The notes under the pieces are model-generated. The model searched no databases. It was not told where the DNA came from and worked only from the letters and a program-made list of their open reading frames with translations. Below are positions 40,464 to 51,459 of a stretch of 64,000 nucleotides of DNA, piece by piece. The stretch lies in contig AP017647.1 of assembly GCA_003584625.1 (NCBI GenBank), positions 1,164,603 to 1,228,602 of the forward strand. Direction: 5' to 3'. Source of the stretch: Methanothermobacter sp. MT-2 (GTDB lineage: Archaea; Methanobacteriota; Methanobacteria; Methanobacteriales; DSM-23052). The position numbers were made by a program, and so were the translations under genes. Each line of letters begins with the position of its first letter. Positions within the stretch are counted from its first letter, which is position 1.

Positions 40464-40703
40464 ATGGCTAGGAAAGTCCTTGATTTGATGATATGGCACC
40501 CAAAGGGGGATATCAGGGAATGCAAGATAAGTTACATTCATAGAGGCGCCCATAAAAACTTGAAAACCATCAAAGGCACTGATATAAAAAAACTCGAAAA
40601 GGGGTTCATGATCCTTAAAAGAGGCACAAGCATACCCTATCATAGGATAGTGAAAATCGAATGCGGGGACAGACTAATATGGAGAAGAAGCGGAAAGGGG
40701 TAA
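40464..40703 (+). CDS. UPF0248/DUF504 protein
   Basis: A 79-residue basic protein matching the archaeal DUF504 family ([24 protein letters not shown], then [13 protein letters not shown]). Related domains occur beside RNA-modifying enzymes and the family is suspected to bind RNA. The ATG at 40464 follows GGTGGGAG, which overlaps the gatB stop codon. It is co-directional with gatB and the CBS-ParB gene. Confidence 0.85.
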   Translation: MARKVLDLMIWHPKGDIRECKISYIHRGAHKNLKTIKGTDIKKLEKGFMILKRGTSIPYHRIVKIECGDRLIWRRSGKG

Positions 40704-40704
40704 C

Positions 40705-41514
40705 ATGTCAAAGAAAGCCCTTGTAAGAGACTACATGACAAGAGAAGTTATCTCAGTAAACCCTGACACATCAACTGCTGAGATAATCAGGTTAATGAAA
40801 GAAACAGGACACGACGGTTTTCCTGTGAGAGACAATGATAGTGTTATCGGGATCGTAACAGCATTTGACCTTCTAATAAAACCCTGGGTGAAAACAGTTA
40901 AAGAGATAATGTCCACAGAGGTTGTAGTAGCAGACCAGGACATGCCATTAAATGACGCTGCGAGGGTCATGTTCAGAATGGGAATATCAAGACTACCAGT
41001 CATTGACAAAAATGGGAAACTAGTAGGTATCATCACCAACACAGACATAGTACGTTCACATATTGAAAGATCAACACCCATGAAAGTCAACTATTTCAAA
41101 AAGACACTAGAACAATTATATGATGTTAAACCAGAAGTTAAACGGGTGAAAGTCCCAATATCAAAGCTAAGACCCACACAAAGCAAAATATACGCCGACG
41201 AATTACAAGGGAGAATATATGAAATTAGAAAGGGACTTGCAGAGCCTACAATAGTCGTTAAAACTGGAGACCGTTACATCCTGGTTGACGGACACCATAG
41301 AGCCGTGGCATCATATAAACTAGGCTATAAGGAAATAGACTCCTATGTAATAGACATGAAAAAAGACCTTAAACTTGGAATGGAGAAAACCGCTGATATT
41401 AACAAAATATACACCCTAGATGATGTTGAGATAATTGATGACGCCCAACACCCCCTCATAGCGATCACAACAAGCATGAGAAAAGCAAAATCGAGGAAAA
41501 GAGATGAAAAATAA
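40705..41514 (+). CDS. CBS-pair protein fused to a ParB-like domain
   Basis: A 269-residue fusion. Residues 5-125 are two CBS motifs ([11 protein letters not shown] and [11 protein letters not shown]). Residues about 145-225 are a ParB/Srx-like nuclease fold, with [10 protein letters not shown] and the [14 protein letters not shown] box. ParB-like domains can be CTPases or ADP/ATP-dependent enzymes, and this archaeal fusion has no assigned role. It overlaps hisE by 11 bp. Confidence 0.88.
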   Translation: MSKKALVRDYMTREVISVNPDTSTAEIIRLMKETGHDGFPVRDNDSVIGIVTAFDLLIKPWVKTVKEIMSTEVVVADQDMPLNDAARVMFRMGISRLPVIDKNGKLVGIITNTDIVRSHIERSTPMKVNYFKKTLEQLYDVKPEVKRVKVPISKLRPTQSKIYADELQGRIYEIRKGLAEPTIVVKTGDRYILVDGHHRAVASYKLGYKEIDSYVIDMKKDLKLGMEKTADINKIYTLDDVEIIDDAQHPLIAITTSMRKAKSRKRDEK

Positions 41515-41794
41515 TATACTAGAAGAGGTCTACAAGGTGCTTGAAACACGCAGGGACAAACCAATAGACTCATACACATCCAAATTAATGAAGGATAACA
41601 GAAAAACTGGAGAAGATAAAATACTTGAAAAGATAGGGGAGGAAGCGGCGGAACTCATAATAGCATCAAAAAACAATGAACGCATCCTAGAAGAAGCTGT
41701 AGACCTCATATTCCACACTTTCCTACTCCTCGTCTATAAGGGTATAAAATTTGATGAAATACTTGAAGAATTTTCAAAAAGAAGAAAACCATGA
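41504..41794 (+). CDS. hisE: Phosphoribosyl-ATP pyrophosphatase
   Basis: A 96-residue enzyme of histidine synthesis that removes pyrophosphate from PR-ATP. The family's [15 protein letters not shown] and EEAVDLIFH segments carry the metal-binding acidic residues. The length is normal for HisE. It overlaps the upstream CBS-ParB gene and converges on larB. Confidence 0.93.
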   Translation: MKNNILEEVYKVLETRRDKPIDSYTSKLMKDNRKTGEDKILEKIGEEAAELIIASKNNERILEEAVDLIFHTFLLLVYKGIKFDEILEEFSKRRKP

Positions 41795-41802
41795 TCGGGT
41801 TT

Positions 41803-42573
41803 CTAATCGAATGCTCTTATAATTTTTATTGCTAATGCGGCCGCGCCAAAACCATTATCAACATTCACAACTCCAATACCTGGTGTGCAAGATTGTAGCA
41901 TCGAATAAAGGGCTGTTAATCCGCCTTCACCCACCCCGTATCCAATGGAAGTCGGGACTCCTATAACAGGCACATCAACTAATCCTGCGACAACTGATGG
42001 TAGGGCGCCCTCCATCCCAGCCACCACAATTATAATCTTAACATCATCTTCAAGCATATCATATAAAGGTTGTACAAGCCTATGAATCCCGGCAACACCA
42101 ACATCATAAGCTTTTATAACCTCGCAACCATACTCTTCGAGGATTATCCTAGCTTCCTCTGCAACCGGTATATCAGCAGTCCCAGCAGTTATTATCCCCA
42201 CCTTCGAATCCAGGGAAACTTTCTCACCCCTTTTCACTACTAGAGTATGCGCCCTTTTATTGTATTTGATTGAAAATCCCCTCTTTTTAAGCGAACTTAT
42301 CTTTTCCTTGATATTTTCAAACCTTTCAGGGTCGAGGCGTGTTACTATCATTGGATCGGCTGGAGAAGACAAAAGAATCTGTATAATATCATCATCACTT
42401 TTACCCAACGCTAAAATAGCCTCCGGGAACCCGGTTCTTAGGGTTCTCCCAATATCAAATCTGGCAATTTCTCTAATATCTAAAAATTGACTTTTTATTA
42501 ACTTTTCAGCTTCTTCGATTGAAATCTTCCCATCTTTAAGATCTTTAAGTATGGGCCTCACAATAAAAATCAC
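41803..42573 (-). CDS. larB: LarB/PurE-like carboxylase family protein
   Basis: A 256-residue protein with an N-terminal helical part and a C-terminal AIR-carboxylase-like domain ([38 protein letters not shown]). LarB carboxylates and hydrolyses NaAD in synthesis of the nickel-pincer nucleotide of lactate racemase. No larC, larE or racemase is in the window, so the destination of the product here is open. It is divergent from hypF. Confidence 0.88.
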   Translation of the reverse strand: MIFIVRPILKDLKDGKISIEEAEKLIKSQFLDIREIARFDIGRTLRTGFPEAILALGKSDDDIIQILLSSPADPMIVTRLDPERFENIKEKISSLKKRGFSIKYNKRAHTLVVKRGEKVSLDSKVGIITAGTADIPVAEEARIILEEYGCEVIKAYDVGVAGIHRLVQPLYDMLEDDVKIIIVVAGMEGALPSVVAGLVDVPVIGVPTSIGYGVGEGGLTALYSMLQSCTPGIGVVNVDNGFGAAALAIKIIRAFD

Positions 42574-42638
42574 CTCATCAATAATTAATAATAGCTTTCT
42601 CTAATATACATTTTAGAATGTAAGCAGTGAGGTGTAAA

Positions 42639-44942
42639 ATGTACAGAGCCCATATTCTTGTCCAGGGGATAGTACAAGGCGTAGGTTTCAGGCCAACAGT
42701 CTATAGGTTGGCAGATGAGCTTAAACTTAAAGGTTATGTTAGAAACTTAGGTAATATCGTGGAAATAGCAGTGGAAGGGGAAAAAGAAACCATAAAAACA
42801 TTCATAGCCAATTTAAAGTTGAGGAAACCTCCAATATCAAAAATATCCAATATAAGTGTTGAATGTGAAAAAATAAACGAATCCAAGTTTACTAGTTTTG
42901 AAATTAAGGATAGTTCAACAAAATTTAAGGGAACATCTGTAATACCTGCTGATGTTGCAACTTGTGACGCATGCCTATCTGATATGAATAATCCAAGAGA
43001 TCGAAGACACCTTTATCCATTCACAGCATGTACTGACTGCGGTCCAAGATTCACAGTAATCGAGGAAATACCCTATGACAGGGAAAGAACAAGTATGAAG
43101 GATTTTCCGCTTTGTGAAGAATGTCAAAGGGAATATAAAGATCCGTTAGATCGAAGATACCATGCAGAAGCCACATGCTGCCCACTCTGCGGGCCCAAAG
43201 TCACCTTATATGATGATAAACCCCTCAATGTTGACGATCCATTAAAAGAAACGGCTAAATTATTAGATGAAGGTTATATAGTTGCTATAAAAGGTATAGG
43301 TGGCACTCATCTTGCATGTGACGCGACAAATGAAGAAGCGGTTCAAAGATTGAGAGAAAGACTCGGAAGACCATACCAACCATTCGCTTGCATGTCACCC
43401 AACATAGAAGCGATAAAAACATTCGCAACAGTTTCTAGAAAAGAAAAAAAGGTTTTAATCTCAAGAAGAAGGCCAATTGTAGTGCTAAAGAAAAATAACA
43501 GATACAATCTGGCTCCATCAGTCGCCCCAAGTTTACATAATATTGGTATAATGCTCCCTTATTCAGGTATACATCATATACTTTTCAGATATGCTAAAAA
43601 ACCAGCTTATGTTATGACATCAGCTAACAAGCCCGGAGAACCCATGATAATCAAAAACCGTGAAATACTCGTAAAACTTAAAGGTATAGCAGATTATTTC
43701 TTAATCCATGATAGAAGGATAGTGAATCGATGCGACGATTCTGTTGTCCGTTTTAGAGGGGATGACATGGCATTCATACGCCGGTCACGCGGCTACACAC
43801 CAGAACCTTACGACCTTTCAAGTTTATCATCAGATATAAATGTCATAGCCTTGGGCCCTGAAATAGATGTTACATTCGCTGTTTTAAATCACGGAGAATG
43901 TTATCTTTCCCAGCACATTGGTAACACTACAAAATATGAAACCACAAAGTTTCTTGAAGATGCTCTCAGATATCTTATGAAAATAACAGGAACCGAAGAG
44001 GTAGATGCTGTAGCTTGTGATTTACATCCCAGATTTTTCACAACTAAACTTGCAGAAGAATTAAGCAGGGAATATTCTGCTGAGATATTTAAGGTTCAGC
44101 ACCATCATGCCCATGCAGCTGCCCTTGCAGTAGATTCTGGGGTGGATGAACTTGTATGTATTGGGGCTGACGGTGTAGGTTATGGTGATGATGGTACGGC
44201 ATGGGGTGGTGAAATACTCTATTGTTTCGATGATAAATATGAGAGACTTGGGAGTCTAGTCCCTCAGAAAATGCCGGGCGGAGACTTATGCGCCATATAT
44301 CCTGCTAGGATGCTCTTTTCAATCCTTGAAGGTTATTATAGTCTTGATTATCTTGAAGAACTTTTCAAGGATGAATACAGGGACTATTTCCCCCATGGCG
44401 AGAAGGAAATAGAATTGGTGAGAAGACAATTAGAAAGGGATATTAACGTTGGTATAACCACCAGCACGGGCAGAGTCCTAGATTCTGTGGCCGCAGCCCT
44501 CCACATATGTTCTAAGAGGACATATGAGGGTGAGTGTGCGATGAAACTTGAATCTGCCGCTTATAAATCCACGGATAATCTTGAAATACCTTATAGGATA
44601 AGGGAGTATGAGGGTAGATATGTTCTTGACACAACAGATCTTCTAGGGAAGGTTATGGAGCTTAAAAGTGATGGTGTGAGGATGGTGGATATAGCGGCAG
44701 CCGCTCAAAGGTCTATTTCAGAGGGTTTGGCTGAAATGGCTGTTAGGGTGGCGGAAGATCTTGGCGTTGATGTAATTGGGGGATCTGGGGGCGTTTTTTA
44801 TAATGAGGCTATCAGTCTCACAATTAAAGGTTATGTGGAGGGGTATGGTTATAGGTTTGTGCAACATCAAAATTCTTGTGCAGGTGATGGTTCAGTGGCC
44901 TTGGGACAAGCTGCAATCGCCACTCGAAGATTAAATAAATAG
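42639..44942 (+). CDS. hypF: NiFe-hydrogenase maturation carbamoyltransferase
   Basis: A 767-residue protein that activates carbamoyl phosphate for the CN ligands of NiFe hydrogenases. In order it has an acylphosphatase domain ([18 protein letters not shown]), two zinc fingers (CDACLSDM with CTDCGPRF, and CEECQREY with CCPLCGP), a YrdC-like domain, and a Kae1-like domain with [10 protein letters not shown]. It serves Ehb and Frh, both encoded here. The ATG at 42639 has GAGGTG directly upstream. Confidence 0.96.
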   Translation: MYRAHILVQGIVQGVGFRPTVYRLADELKLKGYVRNLGNIVEIAVEGEKETIKTFIANLKLRKPPISKISNISVECEKINESKFTSFEIKDSSTKFKGTSVIPADVATCDACLSDMNNPRDRRHLYPFTACTDCGPRFTVIEEIPYDRERTSMKDFPLCEECQREYKDPLDRRYHAEATCCPLCGPKVTLYDDKPLNVDDPLKETAKLLDEGYIVAIKGIGGTHLACDATNEEAVQRLRERLGRPYQPFACMSPNIEAIKTFATVSRKEKKVLISRRRPIVVLKKNNRYNLAPSVAPSLHNIGIMLPYSGIHHILFRYAKKPAYVMTSANKPGEPMIIKNREILVKLKGIADYFLIHDRRIVNRCDDSVVRFRGDDMAFIRRSRGYTPEPYDLSSLSSDINVIALGPEIDVTFAVLNHGECYLSQHIGNTTKYETTKFLEDALRYLMKITGTEEVDAVACDLHPRFFTTKLAEELSREYSAEIFKVQHHHAHAAALAVDSGVDELVCIGADGVGYGDDGTAWGGEILYCFDDKYERLGSLVPQKMPGGDLCAIYPARMLFSILEGYYSLDYLEELFKDEYRDYFPHGEKEIELVRRQLERDINVGITTSTGRVLDSVAAALHICSKRTYEGECAMKLESAAYKSTDNLEIPYRIREYEGRYVLDTTDLLGKVMELKSDGVRMVDIAAAAQRSISEGLAEMAVRVAEDLGVDVIGGSGGVFYNEAISLTIKGYVEGYGYRFVQHQNSCAGDGSVALGQAAIATRRLNK

Positions 44943-44943
44943 A

Positions 44944-45414
44944 TTATGGTGGATTTTTTTCTAGTATTTTCTCTGCTTTCCTTTTAAGGGATTCATAGAC
45001 CTTTATCCGGTCCTTTAATTCTTTTATTGCTTTTTCATCGCCTCTTTTTATTCTTGCTTCGATTTTTATTAGCTTTGACCATTCGCTGGTTAAAAGTTCC
45101 TCATTTTCTTCTATGAGGTCTATTTTGAAGGTGTTCCTGTTTATTATGATGCTAAGGTGGATGTCATTAGAGATATTATAATATTTTCGGGGTCTTCCCC
45201 TTTCAATTTTTTTAAAGAAGGAATCTAGTATACCGACTTCTTCCATGGCCCTTAAATGTTCTATTATAGCCTTTTGGCCTATCTGCAGCTCCTTTGATAT
45301 TTGACTTACGAATCTTGGTTCTTCTCTTAGTAGGTTTATGATTTCGCGTCTTGTACGGCATCCCATAACGTCTAGTAGGGCTTCCATGTCCATGTTATCT
45401 ATATTCCTTTTCAT
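44944..45414 (-). CDS. ArsR-type winged-helix regulator divergent from grpE-dnaK
   Basis: About 156 residues. The N-terminal winged helix (MGCRTRREIINLLREEPRFV, then ISKELQIGQKAIIEHLRAME) is of the ArsR type, and GRPRKYYNIS is the wing. The rest is a predicted long coiled coil. Archaeal heat-shock regulators such as Phr have this make-up. Its position opposite grpE-dnaK-dnaJ, with direct repeats in the shared promoter, suggests that it controls both. I prefer the ATG at 45412-45414, close to the expected transcript start; an ATG four codons earlier is possible. Confidence 0.78.
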   Translation of the reverse strand: MKRNIDNMDMEALLDVMGCRTRREIINLLREEPRFVSQISKELQIGQKAIIEHLRAMEEVGILDSFFKKIERGRPRKYYNISNDIHLSIIINRNTFKIDLIEENEELLTSEWSKLIKIEARIKRGDEKAIKELKDRIKVYESLKRKAEKILEKNPP

Positions 45415-45430
45415 TGTTATAATCATTTGA

Positions 45431-45446
45431 CGAAAGATTTATATAA
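45431..45446. promoter_or_regulatory. Shared promoter between regulator and grpE-dnaK-dnaJ
   Basis: The plus strand reads CGAAAGATTTATATAA, a good BRE/TATA. The core ATATA-rich stretch reads TTATATAAA on the minus strand and could serve the regulator as well. Expected starts are near 45470 (plus) and near 45415 (minus). Confidence 0.5.
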
Positions 45447-45493
45447 CCTTTTGTAACTATAACTTCCATGAACCAAAATAACCTTTTGTAACT
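45443..45493. promoter_or_regulatory. Two 16-base direct repeats, probable operator
   Basis: ATAACCTTTTGTAACT occurs at 45443-45458 and again at 45478-45493. The first copy overlaps the TATA box and the second lies just downstream of the expected grpE transcript start. The 35-base spacing is close to three and a half helical turns. Confidence 0.65.
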
Positions 45494-45508
45494 TTAAAGG
45501 GTGACCCA

Positions 45509-46036
45509 ATGCCAAAATCAAAAAAAGAAAATCCACAGGAAAAACTTGAAAAATGCAACTCAAAATTAAAAAAACTCCAAAAAACCCTATCAGAAAAGGA
45601 GGAAGAAATAGAAGAGTACATATCACACTTACAAAGATTACAAGCCGACTTCGAAAACTATAAAAAACAAAAAGAAAAACAAGAAACAGAAATAATAGAA
45701 TATGCCAACGAAAAACTCATACTAAAACTAATAGACGTACTAGAAGACATGGAAAGAGCCATGGACAACTGCAAAAACATCAAAGACTTCAAGGAAGGCC
45801 TAAACCTCATCTACAAAAAATTTGATGGGATCCTAAAAAAAGAGGGTCTAAGAAGAATACCAACCAAAGGAGAAAAATTCGACCCATTCAAACACGAAGC
45901 CATACAAACAGAAAACCACAAAAAATACAAAAACGGGGAAATAATCCAAGAAATCTCCAAAGGCTACATGCTAAAAGACAAAATAATAAAACCATCACTC
46001 GTCAAAGTATGTAAAAAAGACCAAAGAGGTGATTAA
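45509..46036 (+). CDS. grpE: Nucleotide exchange factor GrpE
   Basis: A 175-residue protein with a long N-terminal coiled coil (from about residue 10 to 60, including LQRLQADFENYKKQKEKQ, the family marker) and a C-terminal beta domain. It releases ADP from DnaK. GGGTGA precedes the ATG. The dnaK start follows its stop immediately. Codons are strikingly A-rich, as in dnaK. Confidence 0.95.
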   Translation: MPKSKKENPQEKLEKCNSKLKKLQKTLSEKEEEIEEYISHLQRLQADFENYKKQKEKQETEIIEYANEKLILKLIDVLEDMERAMDNCKNIKDFKEGLNLIYKKFDGILKKEGLRRIPTKGEKFDPFKHEAIQTENHKKYKNGEIIQEISKGYMLKDKIIKPSLVKVCKKDQRGD

Positions 46037-47860
46037 GTGGCTAAAAAAGAAAAAATCATCGGAATCGACCTCGGGACAAGTAACTCAGCAGCCGCAGTAC
46101 TACTAGGCGGCAAACCCACAATAATACCAAGCGCAGAAGGCGCATCATTATATGGTAAAACATTCCCAAGCGTCGTTGCATTCACAGAAGACGGACAAAT
46201 GCTAGTAGGAGAACCAGCCCGAAGACAAGCAGTAACAAACCCAGAAAACACCATCACAGCAATAAAAAGAAGCATGGGCACCAACAGAAAAATAAAAATC
46301 CAAGACAAAGAATTCACACCACAAGAAATATCAGCATTCCTACTACAAAAAATAAAAAAAGACGCAGAAGCATTCCTAGGAGAAAAAATAAAAAAGGCAG
46401 TTATAACAGTACCAGCCTACTTCAATGACAACCAGAGAACCGCAACCAAAGACGCCGGCACAATCGCAGGACTAGACGTTGTCAGACTCGTGAACGAACC
46501 AACAGCCGCAAGCCTAGCATACGGCCTAGACAAAGAAGACGAAGAACTCGACATAATGGTATTCGACTTCGGAGGAGGAACACTAGACGTAACAATAATG
46601 GAATTCGGAGGAGGCGTATTCGAAGTACAATCCACAAGTGGAGACACACAACTCGGCGGAACAGACATGGACAACGCCATCATGAACTACCTAGCAGAAG
46701 AATTCAAAAAAGAAACAGGAATAGACCTCATGGAAGACGACAACGCAGTCCAAAGACTAAGAGAAGCATCCGAAAAAGCCAAAATAGAACTATCATCAAC
46801 AGTACAAACCGAAATAAACCTACCATACATAACAGCAGACTCAACCGGCCCAAAACACCTAGTACGCACCCTAACCAGGGCCAAACTAGAAGAACTAGTA
46901 GATCCAATCGTCCAAAAATGCACAGGGCCAATGGAACAAGCCCTAAAAGACGCGAAAATGGGTAAAGAAGACATCGACAAGATAATACTAGTAGGTGGGC
47001 CCACAAGAATGCCAATCGTCCAAAAATTCGTCGAAGACTTCATGGGCAAACCAGTTGAACGTGGAATCGACCCAATGGAATGCGTGGCAATGGGAGCGGC
47101 CATACAAGGCGGAGTACTCGCAGGTGAAATAAAAGATATTGTACTATTAGATGTCACACCATTATCCCTTGGCATCGAAACACAAGGGGGCATATTCACC
47201 AAACTAATCGAAAGAAACACAACAATACCCACACGGAAAAGCCAAATATTCACAACAGCAGCCGACAACCAAACAGCAGTAGACATACACATACTACAAG
47301 GTGAAAGACCAATGGCCAAAGACAACATAAGCCTTGGAAGATTCCAACTAGTAGGCATACCACCAGCACCCAGAGGAATTCCACAAATAGAAGTAACATT
47401 TGACATCGACGCCAACGGCATACTAAACGTGTCAGCAAAAGACCTTGGAACAGGAAAAGAACAAGCCATGAAAATAACAGCACCACATAAACTCTCAGAA
47501 GAAGAAATAAGAAAGAAGATTGAAGAAGCCAAAAAATATGCAGAAGAAGATCGCAAAAGGCAAAAAGAAGTTGAAATCAGAAACAATGCAGATTCCATGA
47601 TATACACAGCAGAAAAAACCCTAGATGAACTCTCAGAAAAAATACCATCTGACAAGAAAGAAAACATCCAAAAATTAATCAAAGAACTAAGAGAAGAGCT
47701 TGCCGGAGATGACATAACCAAGATAAAATCAAAGACAGAAGAACTCACAAAAGCCATCCAAGAAGTTGGCGCAACAATCTATCAACAAACACAACAACAG
47801 CAAGAGCAGGGCAAAGAATCAGATGATACAATAGACGCAGACTATGAAGTGAAAGATTAA
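46037..47860 (+). CDS. dnaK: Chaperone DnaK (Hsp70)
   Basis: A 607-residue Hsp70. The ATPase signatures [34 protein letters not shown] and [13 protein letters not shown] are clear, followed by the substrate-binding domain and an acidic tail. The start is GTG, immediately after the grpE stop. Hsp70 is patchily present in archaea and is generally seen as acquired from bacteria. The codon choice, with almost uniform A or C third bases, differs from flanking genes. Confidence 0.97.
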   Translation: MAKKEKIIGIDLGTSNSAAAVLLGGKPTIIPSAEGASLYGKTFPSVVAFTEDGQMLVGEPARRQAVTNPENTITAIKRSMGTNRKIKIQDKEFTPQEISAFLLQKIKKDAEAFLGEKIKKAVITVPAYFNDNQRTATKDAGTIAGLDVVRLVNEPTAASLAYGLDKEDEELDIMVFDFGGGTLDVTIMEFGGGVFEVQSTSGDTQLGGTDMDNAIMNYLAEEFKKETGIDLMEDDNAVQRLREASEKAKIELSSTVQTEINLPYITADSTGPKHLVRTLTRAKLEELVDPIVQKCTGPMEQALKDAKMGKEDIDKIILVGGPTRMPIVQKFVEDFMGKPVERGIDPMECVAMGAAIQGGVLAGEIKDIVLLDVTPLSLGIETQGGIFTKLIERNTTIPTRKSQIFTTAADNQTAVDIHILQGERPMAKDNISLGRFQLVGIPPAPRGIPQIEVTFDIDANGILNVSAKDLGTGKEQAMKITAPHKLSEEEIRKKIEEAKKYAEEDRKRQKEVEIRNNADSMIYTAEKTLDELSEKIPSDKKENIQKLIKELREELAGDDITKIKSKTEELTKAIQEVGATIYQQTQQQQEQGKESDDTIDADYEVKD

Positions 47861-47886
47861 ACTTCTTCAATTTTTTTGGTGGAGTT

Positions 47887-49014
47887 ATGCCAAAAAAGGA
47901 TTATTATGAAATCCTAGGCGTTGATAAAAACGCCAGCAAAAAAGAAATAAAAAGAGCCTACAGGAGACTGGCCAGAAAATATCATCCAGATGTCAGCGAA
48001 GACCCAGATGCCGCTGAAAAATTTAAAGAAATCAGCGAAGCCTACGCAGTATTATCCGATGATGAAAAAAGGCGAAGATATGACCAATTCGGACATGCTG
48101 GCATGGAAGGATTCACCCAAGAAGACATATTCCGAAACATAAACTTCGAGGACATATTCAAAGACCTAGATTTCGATTTTGGCAGCATATTCGACATATT
48201 CGGATTCGGCAGAAGGAGAACAGGCCCCCAAAGGGGAGCTGATATAAACTACCAACTCGAAATAACACTAGAAGATGCATATAAAGGCCTGGAAACTGAT
48301 ATAAAAGTCCCACATACAAAAAAATGTCCAGTATGTAACGGTTCAAGAGCAGAACCAGGAAGCGACACAAGAACATGCCCCACTTGTAACGGTTCAGGAC
48401 ACGTAAGACAAGTGCAAAGAACGCTCCTAGGCCAAATAATGAATATAACCACATGTCCAGATTGTAATGGTGAAGGTAAACTTATTGAAAAACCTTGCAG
48501 TAACTGTAATGGGACAGGAATAGTGAAAAAAACAAGCACAATCCATATAAGAGTACCCCCAGGGGTTGAAAATGGTTCAAGGTTAAGAATCCCAGAAGAG
48601 GGTGAAATGGGCCCTAGGGGCGGGCCCCCAGGCGACTTGTATGTGACAGTGAAAATAAAACCACACAAATTATTTGAGAGGAAAGGAGCCAACCTTTACT
48701 TTGAAAAACCAATAAGTTTTGTGCAAGCAGCCCTGGGAGATATAGTGGAGATTCCGACCATGGAAAAACCAGTCAAACTTAAAATACCCCCAGGAACCCA
48801 AACAGGCACCACATTCCGTATAAAAGGTCATGGCATGCCCCATATTAACTGGAAAGGCCGCGGAAACCTCTATGTGAAAGTAAGGATTGTAACCCCGCAA
48901 AAATTGAATAAGAGGCAAAAGGAACTTTTAAGGGAATTCGCGAAAATTAGTGGCGATGAAATCAAAGAAGAGAAGGGCTTATTTCAGAGGATGAAGGATG
49001 CTATAATATATTGA
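47887..49014 (+). CDS. dnaJ: Chaperone DnaJ (Hsp40)
   Basis: A 375-residue type I DnaJ. The J domain has HPD at 33-35, a Gly/Phe region follows, and four zinc motifs are present ([32 protein letters not shown]), then the C-terminal peptide-binding domains. It passes clients to DnaK. The TGA stop at 49012-49014 falls inside the P1 stem of the convergent RNase P RNA gene. Confidence 0.97.
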   Translation: MPKKDYYEILGVDKNASKKEIKRAYRRLARKYHPDVSEDPDAAEKFKEISEAYAVLSDDEKRRRYDQFGHAGMEGFTQEDIFRNINFEDIFKDLDFDFGSIFDIFGFGRRRTGPQRGADINYQLEITLEDAYKGLETDIKVPHTKKCPVCNGSRAEPGSDTRTCPTCNGSGHVRQVQRTLLGQIMNITTCPDCNGEGKLIEKPCSNCNGTGIVKKTSTIHIRVPPGVENGSRLRIPEEGEMGPRGGPPGDLYVTVKIKPHKLFERKGANLYFEKPISFVQAALGDIVEIPTMEKPVKLKIPPGTQTGTTFRIKGHGMPHINWKGRGNLYVKVRIVTPQKLNKRQKELLREFAKISGDEIKEEKGLFQRMKDAIIY

Positions 49015-49336
49015 TGGAGCATGCCGAGAGTAACCCCCCTTCTGTTCGCGGGCAGCATTCATCTAGGCGGGCTACCTCTGCCTCGTACAGTGTTCATCGG
49101 CAGCATTTGCCCTTGCATCCCACGGGTTGGCCGTTTCACCGCTCCCTCCAGTGTCAGTCAACCCTTTATTTTAGGGTTTCATTATCATTCACTTGGGGGA
49201 CGTGTCGTTTCTGCTCCAGAGCCCAGCCTCTCGGCTGATGCCTCGCGGCATCGTGGTTCTGTATGATGGGGGGAGTTTCCTCAGCCCATACCAGTATCTT
49301 GGGGCCGGCAGCTGCCCTTCGGCTTACTCCATCAAT
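49010..49336 (-). ncRNA. rnpB: RNase P RNA
   Basis: The minus-strand RNA has the conserved elements of archaeal type A RNase P RNA in order: CTGAGGAAACTCCC, a GCTCTGGAGCAGAAACGAC region, AGCGGTGAAACGGCC, and near the 3' end ACAGAAGGGGGGTTACT. The ends pair perfectly as P1 (ATTGATGGAG with CTCCATCAAT). It makes the 5' ends of tRNAs. It lies 22 bases downstream of the initiator tRNA and is probably cut from the same transcript. Confidence 0.93.
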
Positions 49337-49358
49337 GTTATAATGAGAATAAATGTTA

Positions 49359-49433
<75 letters not shown>

Positions 49434-49456
49434 AAATAGTAGATTGTATTGTTACC

Positions 49457-49465
49457 TTATATAAA
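49457..49465 (-). promoter_or_regulatory. Promoter for tRNA-iMet and RNase P RNA
   Basis: The minus strand has BRE-like AAAAG and then TTTATATAA, with transcription expected a few bases before the tRNA 5' end. Confidence 0.65.
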
Positions 49466-49570
49466 CTTTTCCCCCCGTTACAGAATTTCTTTGCATCTTC
49501 TGTTGGTTAAATAACAATTTCTCTTCTGTTGTATGGGGGTGTTTGGAAAAAAAGGATGATATTAGATTTC

Positions 49571-50038
49571 TTATTCTTGTCTGATTTCATCTTCTAATTT
49601 TTTAAGTCTTTTGTCTAGGGATTTGAGTCTTTTGTTAGTATAACTTCTGTATTCATTGAATCTCTGTTCTAGTTCACCTATGTTCCGTGATACTAAGTCT
49701 AGTCTGCCTTGTAGGGTTTTAATGTCGTCTTTTGTGGCTAATTCCCAATCTTTTATTAGTTCGTCGCTTTTCTCTTCTAGGAAGGTGTCTATTTTACTTG
49801 AGATTATATCTGTGCTGATTGGTACTTCTCTTACTTTGTGGATTATTTTATCACTTACACCAGACACTTTCTCGCTTACGCTCATGCTTCCACCCTCTTC
49901 ACTTGTAAATTTCTCACCTACATTAGAAATATGGGATTTTAGCCGGACTTTACCATTAGATTCTATAAGATAATAATATAATAGGACTATTATCGCCCCT
50001 GCTAATATAAGTATGGCTAATAGCTCTAATCCAGTCAT
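49571..50038 (-). CDS. Membrane-anchored coiled-coil protein
   Basis: A 155-residue protein with one N-terminal membrane helix (LELLAILILAGAIIVLLYYY) and a soluble, charged region that ends in a predicted coiled coil (about 105-155, LQGRLDLVSRNIGELEQRF onward). No catalytic motif is visible. It starts 2 bp after the neighbouring coiled-coil gene ends, and the two have the same architecture, so they may form a complex. I do not recognise the family. Confidence 0.65.
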   Translation of the reverse strand: MTGLELLAILILAGAIIVLLYYYLIESNGKVRLKSHISNVGEKFTSEEGGSMSVSEKVSGVSDKIIHKVREVPISTDIISSKIDTFLEEKSDELIKDWELATKDDIKTLQGRLDLVSRNIGELEQRFNEYRSYTNKRLKSLDKRLKKLEDEIRQE

Positions 50039-50039
50039 A

Positions 50040-50471
50040 TTAATCCTCGACCTTCACCTTTTTTAACATTTTATCCATTTCTTTTTCCTTCTTTTCAATA
50101 TCCTCTAACATTTTCTCGAGTTTTTTGAATTCTGTCTGAGCTTCTAGCCTTGCCAATCTTTCACTTATTTCACTATGAAGATATCCTATCCTCCTCATTA
50201 TATTCTTCGTATCTTTCCTTATACCCGCTAATTTCTCCTGCTGATCCTTGGGAAGAGGTATTGTTGTCTCCATCAAACGTTTAGATTCGAGATCCTTCTC
50301 CACAAGTGATATTTTCCTAAGTTCTATCTCCTTCTCGAGTAATAATACATTATTCTGCGCTTCTCTAACCTTTCTCCATTGCAAGGCAAGTATAACAATA
50401 GCCGCAAGTGCTATGAAAGCCAAAATTAAAATCATTAAATTCTGGGGTATTGTAACACTACTCGTAGCCAT
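50040..50471 (-). CDS. Membrane-anchored coiled-coil protein
   Basis: About 143 residues: one N-terminal membrane helix ([19 protein letters not shown]) followed by a coiled coil that runs almost to the C-terminus and ends in lysine/glutamate-rich repeats. I chose the ATG at 50469-50471 with GGGAGTG upstream. It is paired with the similar gene downstream and divergent from map. The function is unknown. Confidence 0.65.
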   Translation of the reverse strand: MATSSVTIPQNLMILILAFIALAAIVILALQWRKVREAQNNVLLLEKEIELRKISLVEKDLESKRLMETTIPLPKDQQEKLAGIRKDTKNIMRRIGYLHSEISERLARLEAQTEFKKLEKMLEDIEKKEKEMDKMLKKVKVED

Positions 50472-50556
50472 AACACTCCCTCGCATATAATTTTAGTAAC
50501 ATCATATATATAGGTTTATAAGATTAATTTTCACCATTACATATCATGTGATGGTC

Positions 50557-51459
50557 ATGGAAAAAGAGTACAAGAAAGCTGGTCGGATATTATCAAAAAT
50601 CAGAGAGAAAGCCGTGAAGTTCATACGAGAAGATTTACCAGTCATAGAACTCGTAAATTTCGTTGAAGATAATATCAGGAAAGAAGGAGCCAAACCAGCA
50701 TTCCCATGTAATGTTTCGATAAATGATATAACAGCACATTACACCTCCCCAACCGATGATAAAACCTTGATAAAAGAGGGTGACCTCGTAAAACTAGATA
50801 TGGGAGCGCATGTAAACGGGTATATAGCAGACACAGCCATAAGCATCCTCATAGGAGATCCGAAGGATGAAATGGCTGAAAAAAATCTTAGAATGATTGA
50901 AGCATCCCAAAAAGCTCTTGAAAATGCTATAAGCATCATAAAAGCTGATGTGGAACTTGGAAAAATAGGGAAGATCATCCAAGAAACCATAAACGACTTC
51001 GGATTCAAACCAGTCACTAACCTCACAGGCCATAGTATGGACAGATGGATCCTACATTCAGGATTATCCATACCTAACATTAACGAGAAAAATCCGCATA
51101 AACTCGAAGAGGGGGATGTCCTCGCCATTGAACCTTTCGCAACCGACGGCATTGGATATGTAAAGGATATGCCCCCAGCATACATATTCAGGTTTTTGAG
51201 GGACAGACCACTTAGATTAGCACATGCACGAAACGTGCTCAAAAAAATAAAAAAAGAATACAAGAGCCTACCATTCGCCCAAAGATGGCTGACAGAATAC
51301 TTCGATCCACGGAGACTTAGAGCCTCCATGAGACTATTAATACAATCAAGGGCAATCTACCCTTATCATGTGCTCCGCGAAAAAAGTGGCGCATGGGTAT
51401 CACAAGCCGAACATACGATAATTGTTGAAAAAGACAGCTGCAAGATTATAACCGAGTGA
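50557..51459 (+). CDS. map: Methionine aminopeptidase, type II archaeal
   Basis: About 300 residues. It removes N-terminal methionine from proteins. The dimetal ligands are visible in [17 protein letters not shown] (two aspartates), [10 protein letters not shown] (His), AIEPFA (Glu) and QAEHTIIVE (Glu). The helical insertion around 175-250 marks type II. The TGA stop is formed by bases belonging to the right end of the element scar at 51456. The ATG at 50557 is preferred; two in-frame starts lie just upstream. Confidence 0.94.
   Translation: MEKEYKKAGRILSKIREKAVKFIREDLPVIELVNFVEDNIRKEGAKPAFPCNVSINDITAHYTSPTDDKTLIKEGDLVKLDMGAHVNGYIADTAISILIGDPKDEMAEKNLRMIEASQKALENAISIIKADVELGKIGKIIQETINDFGFKPVTNLTGHSMDRWILHSGLSIPNINEKNPHKLEEGDVLAIEPFATDGIGYVKDMPPAYIFRFLRDRPLRLAHARNVLKKIKKEYKSLPFAQRWLTEYFDPRRLRASMRLLIQSRAIYPYHVLREKSGAWVSQAEHTIIVEKDSCKIITE

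Noticed and set aside
46687-47757. Long open frame (about 356 codons) on the strand opposite dnaK
   Set aside because: It is fully antisense to dnaK, is serine-rich and shows no domain. The A/C third-base bias of dnaK removes stop codons from the opposite strand.
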